Shown piece after piece: positions 17,807 through 25,254 of a stretch of DNA of 64,000 nucleotides. The stretch covers positions 3,472,001-3,536,000 of the forward strand of contig NZ_CP021109.1 of the NCBI RefSeq assembly GCF_002119725.1, read 5' to 3'. The notes beneath the pieces were generated by a model. That model saw only the letters and a list, made by a program, of their open reading frames with translations, was not told the DNA's origin and searched no databases. Every line of letters starts with the position of its first letter. Position 1 is the first letter of the stretch. The stretch comes from Bordetella genomosp. 9. Lineage in GTDB: Bacteria; Pseudomonadota; Gammaproteobacteria; Burkholderiales; Burkholderiaceae_B. The position numbers were made by a program, and so were the translations under genes.

Positions 17807-18781
17807 ATGAAAGCTGCCGTATTCCATGGGGACCGGCGGATCACCATCGCCGATGTCGCGCCGCCCGTTGCCAGGCCCGGCGAGGCGCTGCTGCGGGTCA
17901 GGCGCACCGCCCTGTGCGGGTCGGACACCAAGCTGTGGATCAAGGGCGCGTCCTTCACGCCGGGTCACGAAATCTTCGGCGTGGTCCAGCAGCCGGGCCA
18001 CCCCTTGGACGGCCGCCGCTGCCTGGTCTACATCCCCGTGCACTGCGGCCATTGCGACAGCTGCCTGCGCGGCGACACGCAGATGTGCCTGAACGAATCC
18101 GTGCTGGTCGGCTGGAACCGGCCTGGCGGCTATGCGGAATACCTGGCCGTGCCGGACCGCTGCCTGCTGCCGGTACCCGACGACATCGAGGACGACCTGG
18201 CGCCGCTGCTGCTGGACACCATCGGCACGGCGGCGCACGGCATCCGTTTCGTGCAGCCGCTTGCGCCGCCGGCGGAAGCCGGGCCGGTGCTGGTGACAGG
18301 CGCGGGTCCGGTGGGCATGGGCGCGCTCATCGCCCTGCAGAACATGGGCTACCGCCAGGTGTACGTCTCCGACCCCAAGGAAGAACGCCTGCGCCTGGCG
18401 GAATCCTTCGGCGCGCTGCGCCGCCCCATGGGCGACGAAAGCATGCGCTTCAAGCTGATCGTTGAATGCAGCGGCGCGCATGCGGCGCGCAGCCGCGGCA
18501 TGGAAATCGTCCTGCCGCGCGGCGTGCTGATCCTGATCGGCGAAAACGACAACCCCTGGCCGGTGCAGGAAAACAAGGCCATCCGCCGCAAGGACTTCTA
18601 CATGGTCCGCACCTTCTATTTCCCGGTCTCGGACTTCCCGCTGAACGTCGAGCTGCTGCGCAAGGAAAAAGCGCGCTATCGGCAACTGGTCGATGCGCAA
18701 TTCGGCATCGAGCGGCTGCCCGACATGTTCGGCCGCTTCGTGGCCGGGGAACTGGTCAAACCTTTGCTTTCCTTCGCGTGA
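17807..18781 (+). CDS. Zinc-dependent alcohol/polyol dehydrogenase (MDR family)
   Basis: 324 residues of the sorbitol/threonine dehydrogenase-like MDR family. The catalytic zinc site is Cys37 (TALCGSD) with His53-Glu54 (PGHE). The structural zinc cysteines are Cys80, Cys83, Cys86 and Cys94. The NAD fold is VLVTGAGPVGMGALIALQN. The ATG at 17807 is chosen for its AAAGGAG ribosome-binding site; an ATG at 17789 overlaps the permease stop but would read through that site. With an SDR in the same operon, two redox steps on the same sugar skeleton are implied. Confidence 0.9.
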   Translation: MKAAVFHGDRRITIADVAPPVARPGEALLRVRRTALCGSDTKLWIKGASFTPGHEIFGVVQQPGHPLDGRRCLVYIPVHCGHCDSCLRGDTQMCLNESVLVGWNRPGGYAEYLAVPDRCLLPVPDDIEDDLAPLLLDTIGTAAHGIRFVQPLAPPAEAGPVLVTGAGPVGMGALIALQNMGYRQVYVSDPKEERLRLAESFGALRRPMGDESMRFKLIVECSGAHAARSRGMEIVLPRGVLILIGENDNPWPVQENKAIRRKDFYMVRTFYFPVSDFPLNVELLRKEKARYRQLVDAQFGIERLPDMFGRFVAGELVKPLLSFA

Positions 18782-18787
18782 GGCGTC

Positions 18788-19882
18788 ATGGCATCCATCC
18801 GACTCCACCGCCTGATGAAAACCTACGGCGGCAACACGGTGATCCCGGCGCTGGACCTGGAAGTCCGCGACCGCGAGTTCATGGTCTTCGTCGGCCCGTC
18901 CGGCTGCGGCAAGTCCACGCTGCTGCGGATCATCGCCGGCCTGGAGACCGTCGATGACGGCGATATCTACATCGGCGAACGCCGCGTCAACGATGTGACG
19001 CCAGCCCAGCGGGACATCAGCATGGTGTTCCAGGACTATGCCCTTTACCCGCACATGACCGTGCGGCAGAACATGGCGTTCAGCCTGGAAATGCGCGGAC
19101 TGGGACGCGAGGAAATCGCCCGCCGCGTGCAGCGCGCCGCGGCCATGCTGCGCATCGAGGAATACCTGGACCGCAAACCGCGCGCGCTGTCGGGCGGGCA
19201 GCGCCAGCGCGTGGCGATGGGACGCGCCATGGTGCGCGACCCGAAGGTGTTTCTGTTCGACGAGCCGCTGTCCAATCTGGACGCGAAACTGCGCGGCGAA
19301 GTCCGCACCGAGATCAAGGCCCTGGCGCAGACGCTGCAGACCACCATGATCTTCGTGACCCACGACCAGGTGGAGGCCATGACCATGGCCGACCGCATCG
19401 TGGTCCTGAAAGGCGGGGTCATCCAGCAGGTGGGCGCGCCCGAGCACGTCTACGCCAACCCGGTCAACCAGTTCGTGGCCAGCTTCATCGGCTCGCCCAC
19501 GATGAACTTCTTCCAGGTGACGGTGGACGCGGACGGCATCGCCCTGCGCGACGGCTCGCGCATCCCCCTGCCCGCGGATCTGCTGGCTGCGCTGCACGCG
19601 CAGAACGTGCGGCAGGCGGTGCTAGGCCTGCGGCCGGAGCATCTGCGCATCGCGCCCGAAGGCGGCGGCGCCTTGCGTGCGCAGGCCTGCGTGGTCGAGC
19701 CGCTGGGCGCCGATACGCTGGTGCACTTCGACGGCTGCGACGGCCGCCACGTCGTGCGCGTCGATCCGCGCATGCGGGTTCGTCCCGGCGATACGCTGGA
19801 ACTGGATTTTCCTGCGGACTGCGCGCACTTTTTCCATGGCGAGGACGGGCGCAACGTGCGCCGGGTCGAGGCGGTGCAATGA
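18788..19882 (+). CDS. Sugar ABC transporter ATP-binding protein (MalK/UgpC type)
   Basis: 364 residues: Walker [11 protein letters not shown]-loop FQDYALYPHM, signature LSGGQRQRVAMGRA, Walker B FLFDEPLSNLDA and switch VTHDQVEAM. A C-terminal OB-fold regulatory domain of the CUT1 type follows (LGLRPEHLRI). It energises the two permeases. The ATG at 18788 begins six bases after the dehydrogenase stop, and the stop overlaps the kinase start by ATGA. Confidence 0.93.
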   Translation: MASIRLHRLMKTYGGNTVIPALDLEVRDREFMVFVGPSGCGKSTLLRIIAGLETVDDGDIYIGERRVNDVTPAQRDISMVFQDYALYPHMTVRQNMAFSLEMRGLGREEIARRVQRAAAMLRIEEYLDRKPRALSGGQRQRVAMGRAMVRDPKVFLFDEPLSNLDAKLRGEVRTEIKALAQTLQTTMIFVTHDQVEAMTMADRIVVLKGGVIQQVGAPEHVYANPVNQFVASFIGSPTMNFFQVTVDADGIALRDGSRIPLPADLLAALHAQNVRQAVLGLRPEHLRIAPEGGGALRAQACVVEPLGADTLVHFDGCDGRHVVRVDPRMRVRPGDTLELDFPADCAHFFHGEDGRNVRRVEAVQ

Positions 19883-20862
19883 CTGCCATTCCCATGCCTG
19901 CCGACTTCCCGGCCACCGAACCGCCGGCGCTCGTGTGCCTGGGCTTGTCCGCCTTCGACATGACCTGGGTGGTGGAAAAGCTGGCCCCCGGCGGGAAGGC
20001 CCGTGCCCATTCTCATCACGAGGGCGGCGGCGGCATGGCGGCCACCGCCGCGGTCGCGGCCGCCCGGCTGGGCGCCCGCACACAATTCTGGGGCCGCGCC
20101 GGCGACGACATGGCGGGCCGCGCGATGCGTGACGAACTGGCGTCGCAGGGCGTGGACGTCACGCATTTCCGTCTGTTCGGCCAGGCCCGGTCCTCGGTGT
20201 CCGGAATCGTGGTCGACGCGCAAGGCGAACGCACCATCGTCAATTTCCGAGGAGAAGGCCTCCCCGACGATCCCTCGTGGCTGCCGCTGGGCGGCGTCCC
20301 GGCTTGCGACGCCGTCCTGGCCGACCCGCGCTGGCCGGAAGGCGCCGCGGCCCTCTTCACGCAGGCCCGCGCGCACGGCGTGCCCACGGTGCTGGACGGT
20401 GACGTCGCCGATTCCTGGATCTTCGACGTGCTGCTGCCGCTCACCGATTTCGCGGTGTTTTCCGAGCCGGGATTGGCCGGCTATGCGCATAGCCCCGATC
20501 CGGCCGGCACCGCCCGCGGCGCCCCGGACGGCGACGCCGCCATCGCGGCCGCGCTCGCGCACGCCCGCGGGCGCGGCTGCCGCGTGGCGGCCGTGACGCT
20601 GGGCGATCGGGGCGTGGCCTGGGACGCGGGCGCCGGCATGCGGCGCCTGCCCGCCTTCTCCGTGCGCGCGGTCGACACGACGGGCGCCGGCGACGTATTC
20701 CATGGCGCGCTCGCCTTTGCGCTGGGCCTGCGATGGTCCATCGAAGACGCCTTCCGATTTTCCGCGGCGGTCGCCGCATGCAAATGCCTGCACCCCGGAG
20801 GCAGGGCCGGCACGCCGGACCTGGCGACGGCCTGGGCTTTCCTACATCGATCCAAGGAGTAA
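19879..20862 (+). CDS. PfkB family sugar kinase
   Basis: Ribokinase-fold kinase of 327 residues. The N-terminal substrate motif region is GGKARAHSHHEGGGGMAATAAVAAARLGA. The C-terminal PfkB signature DTTGAGDVFHGALA starts near residue 265 and holds the catalytic aspartate. It phosphorylates a sugar or ketose with ATP. It overlaps the ATPase gene by ATGA and directly precedes the aldolase. The pair resembles kinase-aldolase steps in tagatose (LacC/LacD) or sulfofructose (YihV/YihT) breakdown. The sugar here is not known. Confidence 0.88.
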   Translation: MTAIPMPADFPATEPPALVCLGLSAFDMTWVVEKLAPGGKARAHSHHEGGGGMAATAAVAAARLGARTQFWGRAGDDMAGRAMRDELASQGVDVTHFRLFGQARSSVSGIVVDAQGERTIVNFRGEGLPDDPSWLPLGGVPACDAVLADPRWPEGAAALFTQARAHGVPTVLDGDVADSWIFDVLLPLTDFAVFSEPGLAGYAHSPDPAGTARGAPDGDAAIAAALAHARGRGCRVAAVTLGDRGVAWDAGAGMRRLPAFSVRAVDTTGAGDVFHGALAFALGLRWSIEDAFRFSAAVAACKCLHPGGRAGTPDLATAWAFLHRSKE

Positions 20863-20865
20863 CTC

Positions 20866-21912
20866 ATGCCTGCCGAATTGCGCCTGGGCAAGACCTGGGG
20901 CCTGCGCCGCATGGCGACGCGCGAAGGCCACTTCGCCATGGTCGCGCTGGACCAGCGTCCGCCCATCATCAACCTGATCGCGGCCAAGCGCGGCATCGCT
21001 CCCGGCGACGTGGCCTACGCCGACGTGGTCGCCGTCAAGCGCATGCTCGTCGATGCCCTGGGCCCGCATGCCAGCGCCATGCTGTTCGACCCGAATTATG
21101 CGTTCCCGGCGGCGCTTGCCCGTCTGCCCGCGCGGACGGGCCTCGTCGTCACGCTGGAAGACCATCGGTTCGAGGAAACCCCCGGGGGGCGGCTGTCGCA
21201 TTCGATCCGCGACTGGACGGTGGAAAAGATCAAGCGCGCAGGCGGCGACGGCGTCAAGGTGCTGGCGTGGTATCGCCCCGACGCCGCGCCCGATGTGCGG
21301 GCGCACCAGCAACGCTATGTCGAAGCCATCGGCAGGGAATGCAGGAAGTGGGATATCCCGCTGGTGCTGGAGCTGCTGGTCTACCCCTTCCCGAAGTCCG
21401 CGGCCCACACCGCCGATTACGTGGAGTCGCCGGAAAAGCTTCCAGAACTGGTGATCGAAAGCGTGCGCGAGTTCGCCGCCCCCCGCTATGGGGTCGATCT
21501 GTTCAAGCTGGAAAGCCCTCTGCCGGGGGCCACCCTGCCCGCGCGCGACGGCGGCAGCGCCCATCTGGCCGCGCAGGCATGGTTCGATCGCATGGGCCAG
21601 GTCTGCGCGCAGGCCGGCATCCCATGGGTCATGCTGTCCGCCGGCGTCACCGCCACGCAGTTCCTGCGCGTCATGGAATATGCCTATGCAGCGGGGGGCA
21701 ACGGTTTCCTGGCGGGCCGCGCCATTTGGGGAGAAGCCCTGCAGGCGTTTCCGAACCTGGACCTGTGCGGGCGGCTGCTCAAGGACCAGGGGCAGGCGGT
21801 CCTGGCGGGGCTGGGGGCCTTGAGCGCCGAACGCGGACGGCCCTGGATGCCCGACTATGCCGCACTGGGGGAGTTCAACGCCGAAGGAGAATTCTGCGCC
21901 GCCTACGCATGA
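20866..21912 (+). CDS. Tagatose-bisphosphate/sulfofructosephosphate aldolase family protein (LacD/YihT-like)
   Basis: 348 residues. LacD/YihT-type class I aldolase features include the N-terminal FAMVALDQRPPIINL (family: xxALDQRxSL), CGGDGVKVL-like AGGDGVKVLAWYRPDA with a lysine matching the substrate-binding KxL strand, PLVLELLVYPFPKS, and YGVDLFKLESPLPG, whose lysine is the likely Schiff-base residue. LSAGVTATQFLRVMEYA forms the phosphate-site end. It would cleave a ketose phosphate into dihydroxyacetone phosphate and an aldehyde. AAGGAG precedes the ATG at 20866. Last gene of the operon. Exact substrate unknown. Confidence 0.8.
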   Translation: MPAELRLGKTWGLRRMATREGHFAMVALDQRPPIINLIAAKRGIAPGDVAYADVVAVKRMLVDALGPHASAMLFDPNYAFPAALARLPARTGLVVTLEDHRFEETPGGRLSHSIRDWTVEKIKRAGGDGVKVLAWYRPDAAPDVRAHQQRYVEAIGRECRKWDIPLVLELLVYPFPKSAAHTADYVESPEKLPELVIESVREFAAPRYGVDLFKLESPLPGATLPARDGGSAHLAAQAWFDRMGQVCAQAGIPWVMLSAGVTATQFLRVMEYAYAAGGNGFLAGRAIWGEALQAFPNLDLCGRLLKDQGQAVLAGLGALSAERGRPWMPDYAALGEFNAEGEFCAAYA

Positions 21913-22003
21913 CCCCGGACTGGGCCATGCCCACGGCGGCCCGGAAGGGCAACGCGCTGTGAACCGCGGCGCAGCCCGCATCGCCATCCCGCGCCCCAAA
22001 CAA

Positions 22004-22016
22004 GTGCAGGCTGCAC
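22004..22016. repeat. Inverted repeat upstream of nirB
   Basis: GTGCAG-G-CTGCAC, a perfect 13-base palindrome upstream of the NtrC-like site. It could be a second regulator half-site or a DNA structure; function unknown. Confidence 0.35.
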
Positions 22017-22023
22017 GCTGCCA

Positions 22024-22040
22024 GGCACCCGGATGGCGCA
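22024..22040. promoter_or_regulatory. NtrC-like binding site upstream of nirB
   Basis: GGCACC-CGGAT-GGCGCA matches the NtrC consensus TGCACC-N5-GGTGCA in 10 of 12 fixed positions. It lies about 66-82 bases upstream of the predicted start of the sigma-54 transcript, a normal enhancer distance. Only one clear site is seen. Confidence 0.55.
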
Positions 22041-22080
22041 CGGCCCCGCGCGCTAGCCGGCCCTCTCGGACGTTCAAACA

Positions 22081-22096
22081 TGGCATGCATATTGCA
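22081..22096 (+). promoter_or_regulatory. Sigma-54 (-24/-12) promoter of nirBD-nasR
   Basis: TGGCATGCATATTGCA matches the sigma-54 consensus TGGCAYG-N4-TTGCA at every fixed position, with GG at 22082-22083 and GC at 22094-22095 (12-base register). Transcription should start near 22106, giving a leader of about 110 bases before nirB. Confidence 0.8.
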
Positions 22097-22107
22097 TAAC
22101 CTGTGAT

Positions 22108-22193
22108 GTCGGGCCGCCCCGACACCACCGTGTGCAATTCCGGCAAAGGCGCCCCGACCCCTGCGGTCGCGGGCGCCTTTGCGTTTTCGCAAA
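22108..22193 (+). promoter_or_regulatory. nirB leader with attenuator-like terminator and alternative hairpin
   Basis: Three RNA elements are visible. Hairpin 1 is GTCGGG-CCGC-CCCGAC (22108-22123), almost at the 5' end. The terminator-like stem pairs GCAAAGGCGCCC (22143-22154) with GGGCGCCTTTGC (22171-22182), continued inside by CGACC/GGTCG and followed by GTTTTC. Hairpin 3 is TTTGCG-TTTT-CGCAAA (22178-22193); it shares bases with the 3' arm of the terminator, so the two exclude each other at that end. This resembles the nasF leader read by NasR. ANTAR hexaloops with the usual A1/G4 bases are not obvious. Confidence 0.6.
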
Positions 22194-22216
22194 CTGGAAC
22201 CGCCAACGTGAGAACC

Positions 22217-24775
22217 ATGAACGCAGCCCCCGCCGCCGGCACTCCGCGGACACTGATCGTGATCGGCAACGGCATGGTCGGCCATCATTTCGTCGAACGG
22301 CTCGTTGCCCTGGGCGCGCTCGACCGCTATCGCATCCATGTCTACGGCGACGAGCCCCGCCGCGCCTACGATCGCGTCCACCTGTCCGACTATCTGAACG
22401 GGCGTGACGCGGAATCCATGTCGCTTTGCGACGCGGAGTTCTACGATCGTCCCGGCCTGACGCTGCACCTTGGCGTGCGCGTGCAGGAGATCGACCGCCG
22501 CAGCCGCCAGATCGTCACCGGACATGGCCGCCTGGACTACGACACGCTGGTGCTGGCCACCGGCTCGTTTCCCTTCGTGCCCCCGGTGGCGGGCGCGGAG
22601 GGCGATGCCGGACTGGTCTACCGGACGCTGGAGGACCTGGACCGGATCCGCTCCGCCGCCGCGGGCGCGCGGCGCGGCGTGGTCGTGGGCGGCGGCCTGC
22701 TTGGGCTGGAAGCCGCCAACTCGCTGAAGTCGCTGGGACTGGAGGTCCATGTGGTGGAGTTCGCGCCGCGGCTGATGCCGGTGCAGCTGGACGACTTTGG
22801 GGGTGCGGCCCTGCGCGCGCGCATCGAGGCGCTGGGCGCCACCGTCCATCTGTCGCGCTCCACCCAGGCCATCAAACCGGGTCTGCGCCACCGCTACAGC
22901 ATGCGATTCGCCGAAGGCGAGCCGCTGGAAACCGATCTGGTCGTGTTCTCCGCCGGCATCCGTCCACGCGACGGCCTGGCGCGCAGCGCCGGACTGGCGG
23001 TGGGCGAACGCGGCGGCGTCGTCATCGACGACCACTGCCGCACCAGCGACGCGCACATCTACGCCATCGGCGAATGCGCGCTGTGGAACGGCGCTGTCTT
23101 CGGCCTGGTCGCGCCCGGCTATCAGATGGCGCGCACGGCCGCGTCGGAGATAGCCGGCGCCGGCGATCTGCCTTTCACCGGCGCGGATATGTCGACCAAG
23201 CTCAAGCTGCTGGGCGTGGACGTGGGCTCCATCGGCGACGCGCACGGCAAGACGCCCGGCGCCGTGAGCTATCGCTACATCGACGAAGCCTCCGCCAGCT
23301 ACCGGCGCCTGGTGGTGTCGGGCGACGGCAAGCGCGTGCTCGGCGCGGTCCTGGTGGGCGACAACGCCTATTACGACCCACTGCTGCAATACGTCCAGAA
23401 CGGCATCGCGCCGCCCGCGGACCCTGCCAGCCTCATCCTGCCCGCCGGCCAGCCGGCGCCGGCGCTGGGGCCGGACGCCCTGCCGGCCGCCGCCACGCTG
23501 TGTTCCTGCCACAACGTCACCAAAGGCGCGGTATGCGAAGCCATCGACGGCGGCTGCACCGACCTGGCGGCCATCAAATCGCGCACCAAGGCCAGCACCG
23601 GCTGCGGCGGCTGCGCCGCGCTGCTGAAGCAGGTCTTCGAACATGAACTGGCCGCGCGTGGCGTGGCCGTGGACAAGCGCCTGTGCGAACACTTCGCCCA
23701 CACGCGCCAGGAGCTGTACGGCATCGTGCGCGTGGAAGGCATCGAAACCTTCGAGGATTTGCTGGCGCGCCACGGCAGCGGGAAGGTCGGCTGCGATGTC
23801 TGCAAGCCCGTCGCCGCGTCCATCCTTGCCTCGTGCTGGAACCGGCCCATCCAGGACCCCAGCCTGGTCCCGCTGCAGGACACCAACGACACCTTCATGG
23901 CGAACATGCAGAAGAACGGCACGTACTCGGTCGTGCCGCGCATTCCAGGCGGCGAGATCACACCGGAAAAGCTCATCGCCATCGGCAACGTCGCGCGGAA
24001 ATACCAGCTCTACACCAAGATCACCGGCGGTCAGCGCATCGATCTGTTCGGCGCGCAGCTGCACCAGTTGCCGGAGATCTGGGAAGCCCTGATAGCCGCC
24101 GGCTTCGAAACCGGCCATGCCTACGGCAAGGCCACGCGCACGGTGAAATCCTGCGTGGGCAGCACATGGTGCCGCTACGGCGTGCAGGACAGCGTCAAGA
24201 TGGCCCTGGACATCGAGAACCGCTACAAGGGCCTGCGCGCGCCCCATAAGCTGAAGTTCGCCGTATCTGGCTGCACCCGCGAATGCGCCGAGGCGCAAAG
24301 CAAGGACGTGGGCGTCATCGCAACCGAGAAAGGCTGGAACCTGTACGTGTGCGGCAACGGCGGCATGCGGCCGCGCCACGCCGAGCTCTTCGCCACCGAC
24401 CTGGACGACGAATCGCTGATCCGCATCATCGACCGCTTCCTGATGTTCTACATCCGTACGGCCGACAAACTGCAGCGCACCTCGGTCTGGCGCGACTCGC
24501 TGGAGGGCGGTTTGGACTACCTGAAGGCGGTCATCATCGACGATAGCCTGGGGCTGGCCGCGGAACTGGAGGCGCAGATGCAGGCCGTGGTCGATCGCTA
24601 CGAATGCGAATGGGCCAACGCGCTCAAGGATCCCGAGAAGCTCAAGCGCTTCCGCACCTTCGTCAACGATCGCGCCGGCGACCCCGACATCCGCTTCGTC
24701 CAGGAACGCGGCCAGCCGCGCCCCGCCCGGCTCGAAGAGATTCCGGTCGTCGCGGCCATGGAGGACACCGTCTGA
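22217..24775 (+). CDS. nirB: Assimilatory nitrite reductase [NAD(P)H], large subunit
   Basis: Cytoplasmic siroheme enzyme that reduces nitrite to ammonium; 852 residues, the usual length. An N-terminal FAD/NAD module starts LIVIGNGMVGHHF, with the second fold RGVVVGGGLLGLEAANSL. A BFD-like [2Fe-2S] domain has Cys429, Cys431, Cys463 and Cys466. The siroheme-[4Fe-4S] cysteines are Cys646, Cys652, Cys686 and Cys690 in the Cx5C...Cx3C pattern. The ATG at 22217 is chosen because the FAD fold follows closely; in-frame codons further upstream lie in the regulatory leader. The stop overlaps nirD (TGATG). Confidence 0.95.
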   Translation: MNAAPAAGTPRTLIVIGNGMVGHHFVERLVALGALDRYRIHVYGDEPRRAYDRVHLSDYLNGRDAESMSLCDAEFYDRPGLTLHLGVRVQEIDRRSRQIVTGHGRLDYDTLVLATGSFPFVPPVAGAEGDAGLVYRTLEDLDRIRSAAAGARRGVVVGGGLLGLEAANSLKSLGLEVHVVEFAPRLMPVQLDDFGGAALRARIEALGATVHLSRSTQAIKPGLRHRYSMRFAEGEPLETDLVVFSAGIRPRDGLARSAGLAVGERGGVVIDDHCRTSDAHIYAIGECALWNGAVFGLVAPGYQMARTAASEIAGAGDLPFTGADMSTKLKLLGVDVGSIGDAHGKTPGAVSYRYIDEASASYRRLVVSGDGKRVLGAVLVGDNAYYDPLLQYVQNGIAPPADPASLILPAGQPAPALGPDALPAAATLCSCHNVTKGAVCEAIDGGCTDLAAIKSRTKASTGCGGCAALLKQVFEHELAARGVAVDKRLCEHFAHTRQELYGIVRVEGIETFEDLLARHGSGKVGCDVCKPVAASILASCWNRPIQDPSLVPLQDTNDTFMANMQKNGTYSVVPRIPGGEITPEKLIAIGNVARKYQLYTKITGGQRIDLFGAQLHQLPEIWEALIAAGFETGHAYGKATRTVKSCVGSTWCRYGVQDSVKMALDIENRYKGLRAPHKLKFAVSGCTRECAEAQSKDVGVIATEKGWNLYVCGNGGMRPRHAELFATDLDDESLIRIIDRFLMFYIRTADKLQRTSVWRDSLEGGLDYLKAVIIDDSLGLAAELEAQMQAVVDRYECEWANALKDPEKLKRFRTFVNDRAGDPDIRFVQERGQPRPARLEEIPVVAAMEDTV

Positions 24776-25254
24776 TGGATGCGTCCTTGAACCTCGCCTT
24801 GAATGCGGCGGCCATGCCAATCATGGACGTCGATGCGCCTGCCGCCGCGGGCCTGTCGCGCGAAGCGAAGACGCGGGACGGCCGCCCCGGGGCCTGGCGC
24901 CATGTATGCCGACGCTGGGATCTGGTCGCCAATTCCGGCGTCGTCGCCCTGGTGGACGGCATGCAGATCGCGCTGTTCTATCTGCCTGACCCGGAGTGCA
25001 CGGCGATTTACGCCATCGATAACCGCGACCCGCGATCCGGCGCCAATGTCGTCGGCCGCGGCATCGTCGGCCACCTGGGCGGCGAACTGGTCGTGGCCGC
25101 CCCGCTGTACAAGCAGCACTTCCGCCTGCGGGATGGCCAGTGCCTGGAAGATCCGGACCAGCGGCTGCGAACGTGGCCCGCCCGCCTGAACGGCGACTCG
25201 GTCGAAATTCAAGTCGATGGCGCCGTCGGCGCCGCCCGCCGCGTCGCGATATGA
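24775..25254 (+). CDS. nirD: Nitrite reductase small subunit, Rieske-like fold
   Basis: 159 residues; partner of NirB. The core from about residue 40 (WRHVCRRWDLVANSGVVALV, then IALFYLPD, YAIDNRDP, LYKQHFRLRDGQCLED) matches NirD. The Rieske CxH and CxxH cluster ligands are absent, as in other NirD proteins. It has about 40 extra N-terminal residues compared with the compact enteric form. The start overlaps the nirB stop (TGATG) and the stop overlaps nasR (ATGA), so all three genes are coupled. Confidence 0.9.
   Translation: MDASLNLALNAAAMPIMDVDAPAAAGLSREAKTRDGRPGAWRHVCRRWDLVANSGVVALVDGMQIALFYLPDPECTAIYAIDNRDPRSGANVVGRGIVGHLGGELVVAAPLYKQHFRLRDGQCLEDPDQRLRTWPARLNGDSVEIQVDGAVGAARRVAI

Noticed and set aside
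22103..22216. An upstream in-frame extension of nirB
   Set aside because: It would begin at or before the predicted sigma-54 transcript start and translate the attenuator; NirB homology starts after 22217.
21875..24820. A 981-codon open frame on the minus strand opposite nirB
   Set aside because: Shadow of nirB; composition is His/Gln/Arg-rich and featureless, and all iron-sulfur and flavin motifs read on the plus strand.
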